DNA of 64,000 nucleotides from Tetrahymena elliotti 4EA (Eukaryota; Ciliophora; Oligohymenophorea; Hymenostomatida; Tetrahymenidae), in the NCBI GenBank assembly GCA_000231825.2, contig JH720293.1, positions 1,798,001-1,862,000 on the forward strand, in the 5' to 3' direction. A program made the position numbers and the translations under genes. This document shows, in pieces, positions 37,692 through 51,700 of this stretch. The notes below the pieces were generated by a model. The model was given only the letters and a program-made list of their open reading frames with translations, was not told the DNA's origin and ran no database searches. The first letter of the stretch is position 1, and each line of letters opens with the position of its first letter.

Positions 37692-40600
37692 TCAAAGCTT
37701 TAGTGGAAGGAAAGTCATGACTGGAATACTTAAGAAAATATGAGGATTATTTTTAAGTTCATTATTTGATTCTTTTACTTTGAGAGTGACAGGCTCTACA
37801 TTAATTGAAGTTAAACCTGAGAATATCTTTCCATCAACTAAGATTTAGAATGAAGATTCCAATCTATTGTCCTTAGGATCAATTGATATATCTACTGATT
37901 CTACAGGAACAGAGGTAAACAGTGCTTTAAATGCAGCTTAAACTTAGTCAGCTCCTTGTTATGAATCCTCTTTTTTTATAATTTTGAAAATAAGTAAGAT
38001 TTAATTAAAAAATATATAATTTATTTACTCTGGTTAACTCTGAACAGATGTTTATTTTTGAGATTATTATCAAATAGTTTAGCATTTTCTTAGGTGATGC
38101 AAGTCATTTCTAACCAGTGAGAATTAGGGAAAGGAGTATTTCCTTCAAAATATTCTTTATACACATTATTGACTTTAACACTACTGAAGCATTCTTCATA
38201 AGTTTCTTTGTCCCATTTATTTCCTAAGTAATCAACACTCTAAAAGGTTATTTTTAAATCTACTCCACCAAATTTAATCTGTCCTTTTTCTTTCATCTCA
38301 TACAAACTGAGATGACTTTCACCTCTTTTTAGATTTTTTTATCTCCTATTATTTGTAAAATAAGTTAAAATAAACTTTATTTTTAATATCTCTTAATTAC
38401 TAAATTAACTCTGCCTTGACTGATTCTCCAATTTCCAAATATTAGCAAAAATATATAACACTTGTTTCTTTATTTAAGAATTTGCAATTTATTCTATAAA
38501 CTCTAACATTAAATGCACGGCTGGCTTCTCTAATATATGTATTGAGTACCATTAACTTTAATTCCTATGGTAACAAGGTATTCATTATCTTTAAATCATT
38601 TTAGTTTTGGTCCAAATATAAGAAAGGATCTTTTTCAACTCCATCTTCACTTTTCTCAAATTTAGGAATAATTAATTCTTCTCTGAAGGGAAGATAGAGG
38701 TAGCGTTGATACCATACATCCTTACTTGCAAGATAGTGTGCAAGGGTATTCTTTTTTGTGGGTACTATAAAAACTCTCAAATCCAATTAGTTCATACGTT
38801 TGTTATCATTTTTGTCAAAATATTCACCTAGAAGTAAAGAAAAAAATAAGTATTTATGAAAACAATATAAGTCTTGAATACCTAATACTTAAACTAAGCC
38901 ATGAAGTTCAGCGTCACCTCCCATAACTACAAATCTGTGAGGTTATTAGTATTAAGGATCAATTTATTAATCAAAGTATTTATCAAAGAAATAAGAAGCA
39001 AATCTTAATTAATCTCCATTTTAATTTCCTTACAACATTTTTATTTCACTTTTTTAGAATATAAAATAAAATATTCATTAATGATTGATTGATTTGAAAT
39101 AAAAATTATTACTTATCACTAAGCAAGGGGTAATATGATTGCACAATAGGATTTTCTTCTTGAACTTAATTCTATGGATGTATTCTTGAGGTAGCCTATT
39201 TCATGTACATTTATTACTTGATATGAGGTACTATAAGCTCTAATTCACAATTAGGGAATTCAGGTATATATGTTTGGGTATTTTCAGTAAGAACGCTATG
39301 AATAAACTCATCTGAAACAGAATCATCATTTTTAGCTTCCTAGATAGCTTGAATAATTTTGGAAAATTATGTATCTTACAATTTACGAATATAGTCCCAA
39401 TCATCAAATTCATTATTTTTATCAATTATATGTAAAAGCTAACAATAAATAGAAAAAATGTCCTTCTTTTTCTTTTTTGAAATAAGCTATGCAACTTCAA
39501 TATCAGCATTATTTTCTTTTCTTAAACTTAACATATTAGTAACTAAAGCAGCTCTTAAAACATGGTCATTTTGAATTCTATTTTCATGTTATTTGCTTAG
39601 CTACACAAGGCAATTTATTTCTGTTTAATCCTTATCTGCTACTATATAAGCTTTGTATGCCAATTTTTCTTAATTTTGGTTTAATTAGCTATTTTATCTA
39701 ATTTAATTATTAATAATTCATTTTTTGTGTTTAATTAATCTAATGTTACTGCATCATATTTCCTGTTGGAGGGATGTTGATGATTGTATGATCCCTACTT
39801 TTTTAACCTGATTAAATATTTGATTGGTTTGTGTTCATCTAATTTTATCTAGGTATTTCTTACTCTGTGAATATATCTACTGAGGGTATTTCTTCTCTCA
39901 CCTTTATCAAAAAAAATTTAAATCTAAATTCATTATTTTAAACTTTTTACCTTGCTTCTGAAGGCATTTCCATTAGATTTGTATTCTTAGAATAAAAGAG
40001 ATACAAGCTCCTATGCCATGTTACCAACAGGGTATGGCCATCTCCTAAAAATTTGAACTTGAGTTAGCACTGTTTTGATATATTCGTTATCTCTCACACC
40101 AAAATAGGTAATAATCTGTTTAGTGAGATGTAGCAAAGACAAAACACTTTTTTCTGCTTAATCAGGGTATTCTTTTGCAATTTAAGGGAGAACCTAAATT
40201 AATTTTTAAAAATATTTAGAAAAAAATGTTTTTGATTGAAAAAGAATTACTTTAAAATATCTTCCAATTGCATCAAAAATGATTTTATGAACAATACTCT
40301 TTTTTTGTTTCATCTTAATCCAAAAGAATTCATATGCAAAAGAGAACTCACCTGTCTCTTGTAATTAATTTTCTTACAATAAGAGTATTGAAAAGTGAGA
40401 AGGTGTTTCATCCTAAAGCATGCTATTATATTTTTCCAACTATTTATAGTAGTCTAATTTAAAAGTTATTTTTTTATTATTTATCATAGACTAAATCATT
40501 TTAAAAAAGTAAAAATATTACTAGAAAGGTGAGTGCTTATTTAGGAATCTTATGTGTCTAAATTTGAAATTGGCAAATCAGGGAAAAAACACATTTACCC

Positions 40601-41035
40601 AACAAAATTTTGAAGATAATTTGTTTCATTTTTTTCTCCAAAAATTTAGAAGAAAGTTTCTAACATACTTGCAGTATGTGGGCATATCAATTAAGCGCTA
40701 TTAGGTCTTAGAAGAGTAGAACAATCCTTTTCTTTAAGCTACACAACTAAATTTTTTTAATCTAATTCTCTAAAGACTGAAACAGCGAATAGAGTGCACA
40801 ACAAATTCTCAAGTGTAACAGATTTAGAAGAACTAATTTTTTTATCCTTTTCTAATCCAGCTATATTCTTGATAAGTTCTTAAATGTACAGAAAAACATT
40901 TTACTTATTTTCTTAAAGTTAACCCCAAAATGCAATAACTTCTTTATGTTCTAATTTTCTAGTTTGCCAAATTTAAGATGGTTACAAGATCTTTTTTATT
41001 TGATCTATAAATGTCTTTTTATCTTTTTCAGCCAT
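37692..41035 (-). CDS. Large protein of unknown function, about 950 residues
   Basis: The start is ATG 41035-41033 (MAEKDKKTF) and the stop TGA is complement 37694-37692, with around ten introns. I do not recognise the family. The N-terminal half is helical, with Leu-rich amphipathic stretches and no transmembrane segment. A distinctive stretch near 39930-40080 reads FRRWPYPVGNMAQEL, then a further helix and REEIPSVDIF, and looks conserved. Around 39720-39850 is a Gln/Asn-rich linker. The C-terminal third (below 39120) is beta-rich with many hydrophobic/polar alternations, such as KITFQSVDYLGNKW and VTLKVKESNNEL, suggesting beta-sandwich domains. It is transcribed divergently from the HECT ligase gene. 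Exon joints near 39730 were chosen to keep frame and have alternatives. Confidence 0.6.
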
Positions 41036-41562
41036 TTCTTGTCAAATTCTTGAACTAATAAAATTATTTTGTTTCCTTATTTATATTTTTTTGCTAAATT
41101 GTTGTGAAGATGATTTATCTCAGCAATTTTGACAAATTTTAATCGTTTAAATTATTATAATTAAATAAAAATTGGAAGTTAAAAGGTTATTATGATAAAA
41201 AACAATTTATTACAATTTATTAAATGAGCGAAATGTTCTAAAAATTCAAAAAAATAAAATTAAAAACTTTCATTCACAAACGATAATCTTTGTTCATGTT
41301 CTCTCCCCCTTATTTTATTTTTTTTGAAAATGCTGGTTAAGATTACTATTTTATGTTTAAAAAAGATTATCCCATCATTGATTATGCTATATTTTTTGTT
41401 TTGTTAATTCTTCATTAAAAAATCATTTTAAAAATATAGATTCTTTCAATCTAATTTTTCTCTTAATAATTAAAAATTTCTGATAAATTTTTGATATATT
41501 TAAATCCTACATTAAAGATAAAGTTTAAAACCTTCATTTTCTAAGTTAAAACAGATAAAATA
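41036..41562. promoter_or_regulatory. Bidirectional promoter region
   Basis: 527 bp between two divergent start codons, the unknown gene (minus) and the HECT ligase (plus). It must contain both promoters. It is AT-rich with no recognised factor site. Confidence 0.45.
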
Positions 41563-44500
41563 ATGGATGACAAGTTTATAGCCCCAACTTTAAAAAAAGA
41601 TGGCAAGAAGTAACTGATAAAGAATCTTTAGTCTTAAAGAAAAGAAAAATCGTAAAATAAAGCAAATGATAAGAGCGCTACTATGATTTAAAGCTTATTT
41701 AGATCATTCATAGCAACTAAAAAGATGAAAAATATTATTTAGGATAGACTTTAAAAGAGATTAAGTGACCTAGTTTAAGTAGAAAAAGCAATGAAAGATT
41801 AAGATTTTGTGCTACCTATTAAAATAATGAATGACTTTATGAGAGATTTTAACTATCTATGCTTCAGGTTCATTGTGAAAAATAAATATTGTGATAAGAA
41901 TTTAGAAAAATTTAACATGTACTAAACAATACTAGAGAAAATGGCATATTGGATGAGCAAATCAATTACCACTAAAAAGTAAAAAGAAAATGTCTACTAA
42001 GCTTTTTTTAATTCATAATTAAACCTATCCTAAGTTAGAAGAGACTTAAAAGATGAAAGTGTTAAAAACAGCTTAATGTCATTAAAATAAAAAAATGATG
42101 AGTAGAACTAGATTCAGAATAGAAGCTGGATTAATTTGGCTAAAATTTTATATTACATATTTAGATTTTTTTCAGCATCAACAAATTATACCTGGAAAGA
42201 CAATATGCAATCCTTTTTGAAGTAGTTTTTTAACATTAAAATTATAGAAAACGAATTAAATTGCAAAAATGATCCAAACGTCGTCCATGTTCTATCCTTT
42301 TATGATGATATTTTCATCAACTTTAACTTGTATCAGCTTTTAAATTTCTAAATCACTCAAATGGTCAATAGAAATTCTCCTTCGGTATGTTAATTAATTT
42401 ATTTATCTACTAAATTATCTTTATTAAAAACAAAATTTATTCTCAGACTTTGTTGACATGTTTAATTTTAATAAATAAATAAATTATCAAGATCAGAATT
42501 TTGATAAGGCTGATTTGATTGTGATAATCTTAGAAATATGAATTATTTATTAACAATTTATAATCATGAATATAAATTGAAAATATAATTTTTTTATTTT
42601 AAAATCATATTAGGCTAATATTGAAGATGTGGTTGAAATTGGACTATTTCCAATTTAAGTTTACTAAAGCTTATCCTTTTCCAAAATTATCAATCGAGAA
42701 TAAAAGGAGAGAAGTTTTAACACATATGTCAAATTCTAAAGTGAATTTGTGACAAAAATAGTTTCAATTTCTAAGGTTGCTCCTTATGTTATTAATGTTG
42801 AATAGAGAGCTAGCTAGACAATACCACATCTAAATTGGAAGAATCTATTTTAGAGCTTCCTCTTCACTAATGTCTAAGATCCTCTATCTTAAAATGGTGA
42901 AAAAGAATTTGTTCGTCTTTTTTAAAATCAACAATCCTAACTAATTCATATGTTTGGTAATTAAGTTAAGATTTTAGAATCTATTCTAAACAAGGAGCTT
43001 TAAAGAAACCAAGAATAGTAAAATATGTAAATGGATGAATAATAAAAAAGTAAATAATAAGTAACCTTTCATTTTCATGACTACTATTTCTTTTTAAAAC
43101 TAATGAGTTATTGTCTTAATTTCCTAACTCCTTAGTGGTTTAGCAATATTCTTGTAAATTATAGTTTAGATGATAAGGATGTTATTGCCTTAAGTGAATA
43201 TATAAACATACTTTTTGATAAAAAGTTTGCTTTGAAAATATTTTCACTGGCTTTTGACCAAAACTTCTTATTGAATGAGGACTTAAATATCACCAACAAA
43301 GAGAGAAATATGAAATTTGATATTTATAATCCTGAAGTTTCAAACATAATTTGTGAGATATACTCTAAGATTCTTTCAATTGCTTCTAAAAGTGAGTAAT
43401 CTTAGAAATTAACATTTAAAATTGTTAGTTCATTTGCATCAAATGAAAAGCTTATTTAGAGATTATACACTCATCTAAAAACAAACTTTTAAGGAGTAGA
43501 CAGTCTTACTGATGGTAATATTATTTTAAATATTTAATTTATGATATTAAATTTTTTATTTAGGTGATCTATCTTATGAAACATTCAATTCATATACTCA
43601 TGTTTACACGCTATTTATTGTGAGTTACTATAATTAGCTCTCAATTACAGACTTTGCTGACTTTTTTTAAAATAAAACTTCTATTCCTTTAGAGTAATTA
43701 CCTGAGTTGATAAAAGCTTTAGTTAAATTAAACTATAAAATTCTATCAACAAACTAATCTTAATAGCCATCTCTAATTTACCTATCTTTTTAATCTTCAA
43801 AGCTTTTAAGAGTAAAAATTAACATTTTTAAAACAAAAAAATAATGAATTCAATTTTAAATTTAAAGGTTCTTCATGAATTCCATACTAAGAAAAAAATA
43901 ATGCCTGATAATTAGTGGCTACTCAAAGATTCTTAAATATCAAGTATTATTACGGAAATTTAGAAATTTAATTTTTCTTAGACTTCAATAATAAGAGCAA
44001 TGCCTTTTTGTGTTCCATTTGAAACTAGAATATTTATTTTAAAAAAATTAATTGAGAAATAAAAATTCCAGAATGATGTAGCTTTTAAAGTTTTGATTAG
44101 GAGAAATAATATTTTTGGAGATGGATTTGAAGCATTTAGACAGGTTAGAAAATAAAAATAAAAATTATTTCATTAAAATTATTTTTAAAATCTAGATTAG
44201 AGAAATCGATCTTTAAGCTAAACTTAGGGTTTACTATATTGATGAATTTGGTAATGAGGAAAAAGGTATAGATGCAGGTGGTATTTTCAAAGAATTTATT
44301 AATGATTTAAGTAAAATTGTCTTTGATCCTAATTATGGTATGTTTAGATTAGTTGAAAACAACTAAAAACTGTGTCCTAATCAAGACAGTCTTGAGTATT
44401 TAGGTCCTGAACATCTTGAAATTTTCCACTTTTTAGGATCTGTTGTAGGAAGAGCTATTTATGATTAAATTTAAATACAGCCTATATTCAGTGTTTTCTT

Positions 44501-45260
44501 TTTGAGATAAATGATTGGAAAATAAAATAATTTAGTAGAGCTTGAAAATTTTGACAAAGAACTTTATAAAAATTTGAAATTCCTTAAAGAATATAAAGGA
44601 GATACAAAAGACTTATGTCTTACTTTTTCCATTGGTGATTAAAACTAAAAAGAAATATCATTAGTTCCTAATGGTAAAAATATTGCTGTAGACAACTCAA
44701 ATATTTTAAGGTATTTTAATTCAATTTAATATTATTTAAAAATATTTTTTTAATAAAGATATGTTTATCTGGTAGCCGATTACAAGATGAATAAATGCAT
44801 TGAGAATTAAACTAAAGCCTTTATGAATGGTTTAACAAAAGTTATTCCAAAAAATTGGCTATAAATGTTTAATGAGCATGAAGTTTAAATGCTTGTTTCT
44901 GGTCAAGAAAAAGGTATAGACATAGAAAATTTAAAATCCAACACCAAGTATGAAGGGGGCTATGGATCATGGGATTTTTATATCAGAGACTTTTGGAAAT
45001 TAGTTGCATCATTAAATGAAGAAGAAAAGATATTACTCATTAAGTTCGTCACATCTTGTGAAAGACCTCCTTTACTAGGATTTCAAAATCTTGAACCTTA
45101 ATTCACTATTGTTAAGGTTTCTAGTGAAGGTGACACTAAGCTTCCTACAGCTCAAACATGTTTTAATAAATTCATTTTACCTAAATATTCATAAAGCAAA
45201 ATTTTAAAAGATAAACTATTGCTTGCCATAAAATCTGGACAAGGATTTTATCTTAGTTGA
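41563..45260 (+). CDS. HECT-type E3 ubiquitin ligase, UBE3C/Hul5-like
   Basis: Exons 41563..42384, 42614..43514, 43564..43811, 43868..44143, 44196..44710 and 44759..45260 join in phase to 1087 residues. Near residue 45 is an IQ-like helix (SLFRSFIATKKMK), as in UBE3B/UBE3C, proteasome-associated ligases that extend ubiquitin chains. A long helical middle leads to the HECT domain of about 370 residues: VPFETRIFI, RRNNIFGDGFEAF, LRVYYIDEFGNEEKGIDAGG, the SVVGRAIYD strand and SCERPPLLGF. The catalytic Cys is at about residue 1055 (45159-45161) in QTCFNKFILP, 32 residues before the C-terminus as expected, and the tail ends in the usual acyl-carrier-like segment. All family landmarks are intact, so it should be active. 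Confidence 0.93.
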
Positions 45261-45873
45261 AAAAAAAATAAAATAATATTTTTCGAAATCAAGATGAGGT
45301 TATTACTTTGTGTGATATATCAAATTAAAAATACTAGATAAAGTTAACTGAATTTTTACACTTTATTTATTTTGTGTATTTTAAACTAAATCATATCTTA
45401 GTCTCTTTTAATTTAATACTATTTTTTTAATATCTCCTTATTGATATTTTTCTTATTTTCACTAAAATGAATTATCAAATAAGTAAGTAGAGTTAAAGTC
45501 TTGTTTAAATGTAAATTATTTTTTTGACATTCAAATGATTTAAAAAAGATTGATTTAAAACAAACAAAAATTTTGATGCAGTATCATAGATAGAAAAATT
45601 TATAGATTGATTAATGGATGCTTTTATATTTAGGAGAATCTTGTGTGATTTTAAATAGCTGTTAGATTCTATTCCATTTAATTTCTAATAGCAATTTAAA
45701 TAGCAAATAATTTCTTCTAAAAAAAGATAAACCTTTAAAAAACTAAAAAAGAAAATCAGAAATTTTCTTTTAAATTAAGCTTTAAATAATAAGAAAGCAA
45801 AAACAAATATCTACCATTGTAAAAGATAACCACTAAAATCAAATAAGCCCCTGAGTTAACTCACACAAATAAA
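45261..45873. other. Intergenic spacer
   Basis: 613 bp of AT-rich DNA between the HECT ligase stop and the S11 peptidase start, both on the plus strand. Presumed 3' end and promoter; nothing else recognised. Confidence 0.5.
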
Positions 45874-47771
45874 ATGATTGATCAAATGAATTTTCTCGAT
45901 TATTAAAATTAGTAAACCTTTAACATGAATAAGAAAAATAGACCTTTAACTAGTAAGCCTCCATTAAAATTAGTCAGTATTGCTTTAGGTAGAGATGGTC
46001 ATAATTTCATAAACAATAAAAGAGAAAAGATTCTTCCACCCATAGAGTCTATATAACTGCAATTAAATTCACGCTTAGCTTCTGCATCACGTTGTTCTTC
46101 TGGAGAAAGAAATAAAGAAAATGTAAATTCTCAAAATAGACCTTTACTTCCTGTGAAATCAGATTCAATTTCTAACTTAATTAATAAGAAAAGAAGTTCT
46201 TCTAACTATCTAAGCAACGTTAATAGAGGTAATATAAGTATCTAATCAACTTCTTCCTCTTCATCGTCTTCATTAAAAAATGGCAATAACAGCACTAAAA
46301 ATTCAAACTGTATTGTATCAACCAACAATTAAAAAGATCCATATCTGTTTAAATAAGGTAGCAGCAATTCAATTAAAAGATAAACGAATACTTTAAATAC
46401 TGAATAGTCCTCTAGTTAATGTAGTCTTAATTCGCTTGAAGACTATATTAATCAGCCAAGAAAATCAAATGTTAGCTAAAACTAAATAAACAATAAAGCC
46501 AAAGAGTAAAAGCCACTTTCTGCTTAGTTTTCCAAGAAGCCTAGAGTTCTAAGTGTAAAGAGATCATAAAATCCAGATATAACTTTACTCGAAAACGCTC
46601 ATCCTTTAATTGAAACTTCTAGCTGTCTGCCAATATGTAATTAAGTTATAAATATAATTATCTTTAAGTTAAAAATATTGTGAACCTTTTGATTAATATT
46701 TAATCAAATAGAAATATTTATACTTTAATTTTTCACTATTTTCAATGAGTTCTTCTTAATAATTTTGATTATTTAAATAGTAAAAAAATAAATTACTGCT
46801 TTTCCTCCATAAGTTACTGCCAAAGCTTGGGCACTGTTTGATGGAAGTAGTGGAAAATTTATAGATGGAAAGTGTGTACATAATTAAAGAGAAGTTGCAA
46901 GTTTAACAAAGATAATGACTTGCTATACTGTCATAGATTTTTTTGAATAAACTCTAAATAAAGATATGAAGAAAATATTTGTAAGGGTCTCTGGTCGTGC
47001 ATCTTAAACAAATGGTACATAATATTGTAAAAATTACTTTTTATTACAAATGATTTTAAATAAAAAGGTACATCTGCAAGATTAAAACATAATATGATTA
47101 TAAGTGTTTGGGACTTACTATATGGATTGATGTTACCAAGCGGTAATGATAGTGCAGTTTGCTTAGCTGAAAATGTAGGAAGCTTAATGTATCTATTCTT
47201 TGTTAAATAAGATAAAGAAATATTTAATGATGAAATAATTTATGATGAGTAATAATTGAATAAAAAATTGGAGCTTGATTGCACACCAAATACAGGAATG
47301 CAGAGATTTTTAATTCAAATGAATATAAATGCTGTCAACTTTGAGTTAATTAATACAAATTATAGTAATCCTCATGGGCTAAAAAATCCATTAAATAAAT
47401 CTTCTGCTTATGATGTTGCTAAAATATCATGCAATGCTATGAAACTTGACTCATTTAAAAAAATAGTTACAACTAAGATTCATACTGCTGTAGTAAAAGT
47501 AAAAAATTAACAAGGTTAATATGAAAATATCCCTTGGACTTGGGAAAATACAAACAAATTACTTGACAAAGGATGGTCAGGAATAAAAACAGGAATCACA
47601 GATGCAGCTGGACCTTGCTTGGCTAGCTGTATAAAATTCAAAGACCCAATAAGTGATATAAATAGATACTTAATTATTGTAATTTTGAGTGCACAAAGTA
47701 TGGATATCAGATGGTCTGAATGTTAAAAAATAGCAGCATGGGCAGTTGAAAACTATGAACTAGAAATTTGA
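45874..47771 (+). CDS. Peptidase S11 (D-Ala-D-Ala carboxypeptidase / PBP5-like) with long disordered N-terminal extension
   Basis: Exons 45874..46636, 46781..47014 and 47068..47771 join in phase to 566 residues. Residues 1-255 are a Ser/Asn/Lys-rich, probably disordered extension with a poly-Ser run and no signal peptide. From residue 259 the protein matches bacterial DacA/PBP5: PPQVTAKAWALFDGSSGK, the nucleophile motif SLTK (Ser295, Lys298), LLYGLMLPSGND (SGN at 357-359) and KTG (506-508). These are the three active-site motifs of the serine penicillin-binding fold, so an acyl-serine enzyme is likely. The enzymes normally trim the peptide stem of peptidoglycan, which ciliates lack. Introns and TAA/TAG glutamines inside the domain show it is a resident gene, not contamination. 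Bacterial origin by horizontal transfer and a role in processing ingested bacterial walls are inferences. The C-terminal beta domain of PBP5 is absent. Confidence 0.9.
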
Positions 47772-48739
47772 ATATTTAATGTAAATATAATCTTTTAAAA
47801 TATAATAAAAAAATTTTAATTAGCCTTCAAGCAAAAAAGAAATATTAATAATAAAACCAATAATAACTTTGAATCAATTAAATAATGTTGTAATTTAAAT
47901 TAAATTTATTTTATATTAAAAAATTTTGAAAATATTTTGTTTATAATTTATTTTTGTGTTTTCAGTGACTTAAAAATTTGAAATTTTAATTAAATCATTC
48001 TATCTCAAAAAAATGTTTAATTAATGATTAACATTCAAAAATTATTTGCTTTTATGAATAATTATAAAATAATTTTGTTTACAAAAATAGAAATTAAATT
48101 TATTCTAAGATTAAAAATATTTACATGTAAATTGTTTTTCTATTTAATCAATAAAATTTTAGTTGGTTCATAAAATACTCAGTAAAAAAAATAAGGGTGA
48201 GTGAGTGTCTTTGTTTTAACTAAAAAATATTTTATGAATCATAAATTTTTGGGTTTATCAATATCTTATAAAATTTGAGTTTTTAAGAATAAATTCAATC
48301 TCACGAGATATATTTTTTTAAAAATTAATTTCAATTTAATTGTAATAAAATTATTAATTATTTTTATTCAATAATAATTTTTATGAAATAATTTAACATT
48401 TTATTGAAGAAATAAAAAATAAATTAGATTAAATACTACAGTTTTAATTTTTATTTAATTTTCAAGATTATTAAGAATAAAAAAAGAACTAATATGTTTG
48501 TAAATGTCTCATGTTTTAACAACTCTTTATTTTTAATTAAATACTTATTTAGTTGATTTATATTTGGTTTTTTGTTTGTTTTATTAAAATCAAATTTGAA
48601 TGATAATTTGCAGAATTAATTTGAAATTTTGATTACTTTTTAATTCAAAAGAATTTTTATTTTTTGTAAACACAATCAAATATATCCTTTAATTTATTAT
48701 AAAGCATTAATATTTTATAAAATTAGAGCGTTCATAAAT
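47772..48739. other. Intergenic spacer
   Basis: About 1 kb of extremely AT-rich sequence with no supported gene on either strand. It separates two plus-strand genes. Confidence 0.5.
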
Positions 48740-51700
48740 ATGAGTGAAATATTTAACGATCAATTAACAGATCCATCTTCTAGTTCAATATTTAATTCAA
48801 CTTCTTAATATAACAACAGTAGTTTTATAGCTAATCCTTACAACTAGTAGAATATAAAGACTCTTAATCAAGCATATAACACATTTGATACTTAAACTAT
48901 AGACATAAATAATAATCCCATCAAAATTACTGAAAATTTTGAAAGTTTAGATTAGTTCCAATATAGTGCAGATACATAAATATAAAATGCAACACTTAAA
49001 CAAGGGTTAAGCACAGAATCCTAGCAAATAAATTATCAAAAATTGTAGGAACTTCCTGAGTATAATTGTCTTGTTGAATAAAAAATAGGTTCAGCAATAA
49101 AATAAAAATAAAATGGTCAATTTACAGAAAATCAGAGTAACTACATAAGTGACACAACAATTTCTTAATCAAATTCTAAATTAATCTCTGATGATGAGTC
49201 AGAATATAATTTTAGAAGCCAAATTACAACAAAAGATTTATCTAACCAAAGTAATTCTATTTTTTAAATGTATTAAATTATCTTAAGTTGAAAAATCTTT
49301 TTTTTGTATAATAAGGAATTGAAACATTTCCTGAAACAAATATTTTAGATGGATAATACTAAAGGCTTGATTTAAGTAAGAATGAATTAAGTAGAATGAA
49401 TAAAAGCATACCAAAAGGGGTCAGTTAATTAATTCTAAATGATAATAGATTTGCATTTTTAACTAATATTTAAGGAAGTAATTTAACAAGAATTGAGCTT
49501 AAAAATAACAGGTTAATAAGTGTTTAAGGAATTAAATCTTGCTAAAATTTAAGGTATTTAGATGTGTCAATTAATTTTATAAGTGACGATTAACTTGAAG
49601 ATCTGAAGGAATTGAAAGATTTGGAAACATTAATCATCAAACACAACCACTTGAAAGATGAATCAATAATAGATCATTTTCATTAAAATAAGAATTTAAA
49701 AACTCTTGATCTTTCATAAAATGATTTAGAGGATATTGTAATATAGTAAAATTGTTATATTAGGAAGCTTTATTTATAGCAAAATAAGATTGAAAGTTTT
49801 AAAGTGATAAACAACTAAACAAACCAATGGAGAAAGGAATCTTAACCTAAAATTTTTATTTAAAAAATAGATATTTCCTAAAATGGTTTGTAATATTTTG
49901 ATGGAAAATACTTAGTGTCTCTTAGAGAATTACTTTTGTAAGATAATTCTCTTCTTAACTTAGACTTATCAAATAATTTAAAGATAAAAAAAATTGATTT
50001 AAATAGAAATTAATTGAGCAATATTAAATTTAAAGATAATGAGTTTTATCCTAATATGAAAAAGCTTTACATTTCTAATAATAGAATCATTAAAATTTCA
50101 TTTATTTCCCAGCATTTATAAGCATTAGAAGAATTAGATATAAGCTACAATAATATTGATGATCATAACCATTTCTTTGATAATATATCCAGACTTAAAA
50201 ATTTAATGAAGTTAAATATGGAAGGGAATCCATTTGATTAGGAAGCTAAATTAATTTAAAAGTCTCTTGAATAAAAAGAAAAAAACTACAAAAAAGGGAA
50301 TCAAAATGAAATGAGATAATAAGAAATGAATGATTAAAATTTCAAACATTAAATCAGTGTCTCAGCTTTTGAAACAAACAAAGATGAAAGTAAAATATTG
50401 AATTCGCATTTTACAAGTGTTTCAAATCGTAAATTGTAATTTTAGTATAATTCCTAAGACAATAATAGTAACCTATTGAATTGCTAACTCTCACCTGATA
50501 TATTTAAGTCTATAGACTAATAATACGTTACTTTAAAAAGTGATGTTTAGCAAAGTGTTGATTAAAGTACATACTTAAATTACAATAAAAATAATGAAGA
50601 AAATGTAAACTAATAAAATTATACTAACTAAAACTAAGACTTAGATTTAAAAAATATGGATAATTCTAATTATAATAGGAAAGAAGAAAAATAAATACAC
50701 TGTATAGATGAAGAAGAGGAAGAAATTAATCTTAGGGAAAGCAATTAAAAATAAAATGAAATGTTCCAATAAAAATTATTTTCTGATTAAATTTTTGAGT
50801 CTAATTTATTTAAAAGAAAGATAAATCAAAGTTAAGATCATTAATAGAGTTAAAGCGAAGCCAAAATTTTGAATGATTAACTCAATTTTTCTAGCATAGA
50901 AGAGGAAGAGTATTCCTAGAAAAATTTGCAGAGCAAAAGAGCTGACAACTTTTATCAAATAGATCAAAGTAGCTTTGAATAAAGAAATTCAACTTTTAGA
51001 AAAAAGAACTCAACAAATAAATTATAATAAATAGACAGTAATAGAAGTGAGTAAGATAACAACAGTTATTCAGTCAATACTAACTATATAAAAGCATCCT
51101 CTGATATTTTTTAAATAAATGAATTGCTGAAAAATAGAAATAAGAGTAAATAAGTAAGCTACTCTACCTAACAATTTGATTAATCATATAAGGAAAATAA
51201 TGCCTACACATAAAATAAAGCTTTTAATGATATAGATGAAGAAGAAAGATAGCTAAAACTTGCAATAGAAACTATGGAAAGCAGTCTCACGGATGGTAGC
51301 TTATTGAATGAAATAACAAATGAAATGAATAGAGAATATAAAAAAAATTTAAATTAATTAAAAGAATATTACAAAGACAGAAAGTCTAAAAAAAGTTTGA
51401 GAAAAGAAGATGGTGAAACCTTGCTTTAAATGAATTAAACTTTAATGTAAAAAATAATTAGCAAATTAGGAGATGATCCTAACTTATAGTAAAACCCATA
51501 CTTCATAAAATGTAAATAATTACTTGAGTAGAACTTCCAAACATTTGAACCAAGTCTAAGCAAAGATCAAAAAAAACTCAACTCTAAAGAAGAGTAAATC
51601 TAACAAAATAAATCTATACAAAAAAAATAATTATCTAATTCCTAATAAGATTAATACAGAGATAATTTATCTACTGACTTTATATGCTCTCCTAAATTTT

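Noticed and set aside
45874..47771. S11 peptidase as bacterial contamination
   Set aside because: The domain is interrupted by spliceosomal introns and uses TAA/TAG as Gln at conserved sites, so it belongs to the ciliate genome.
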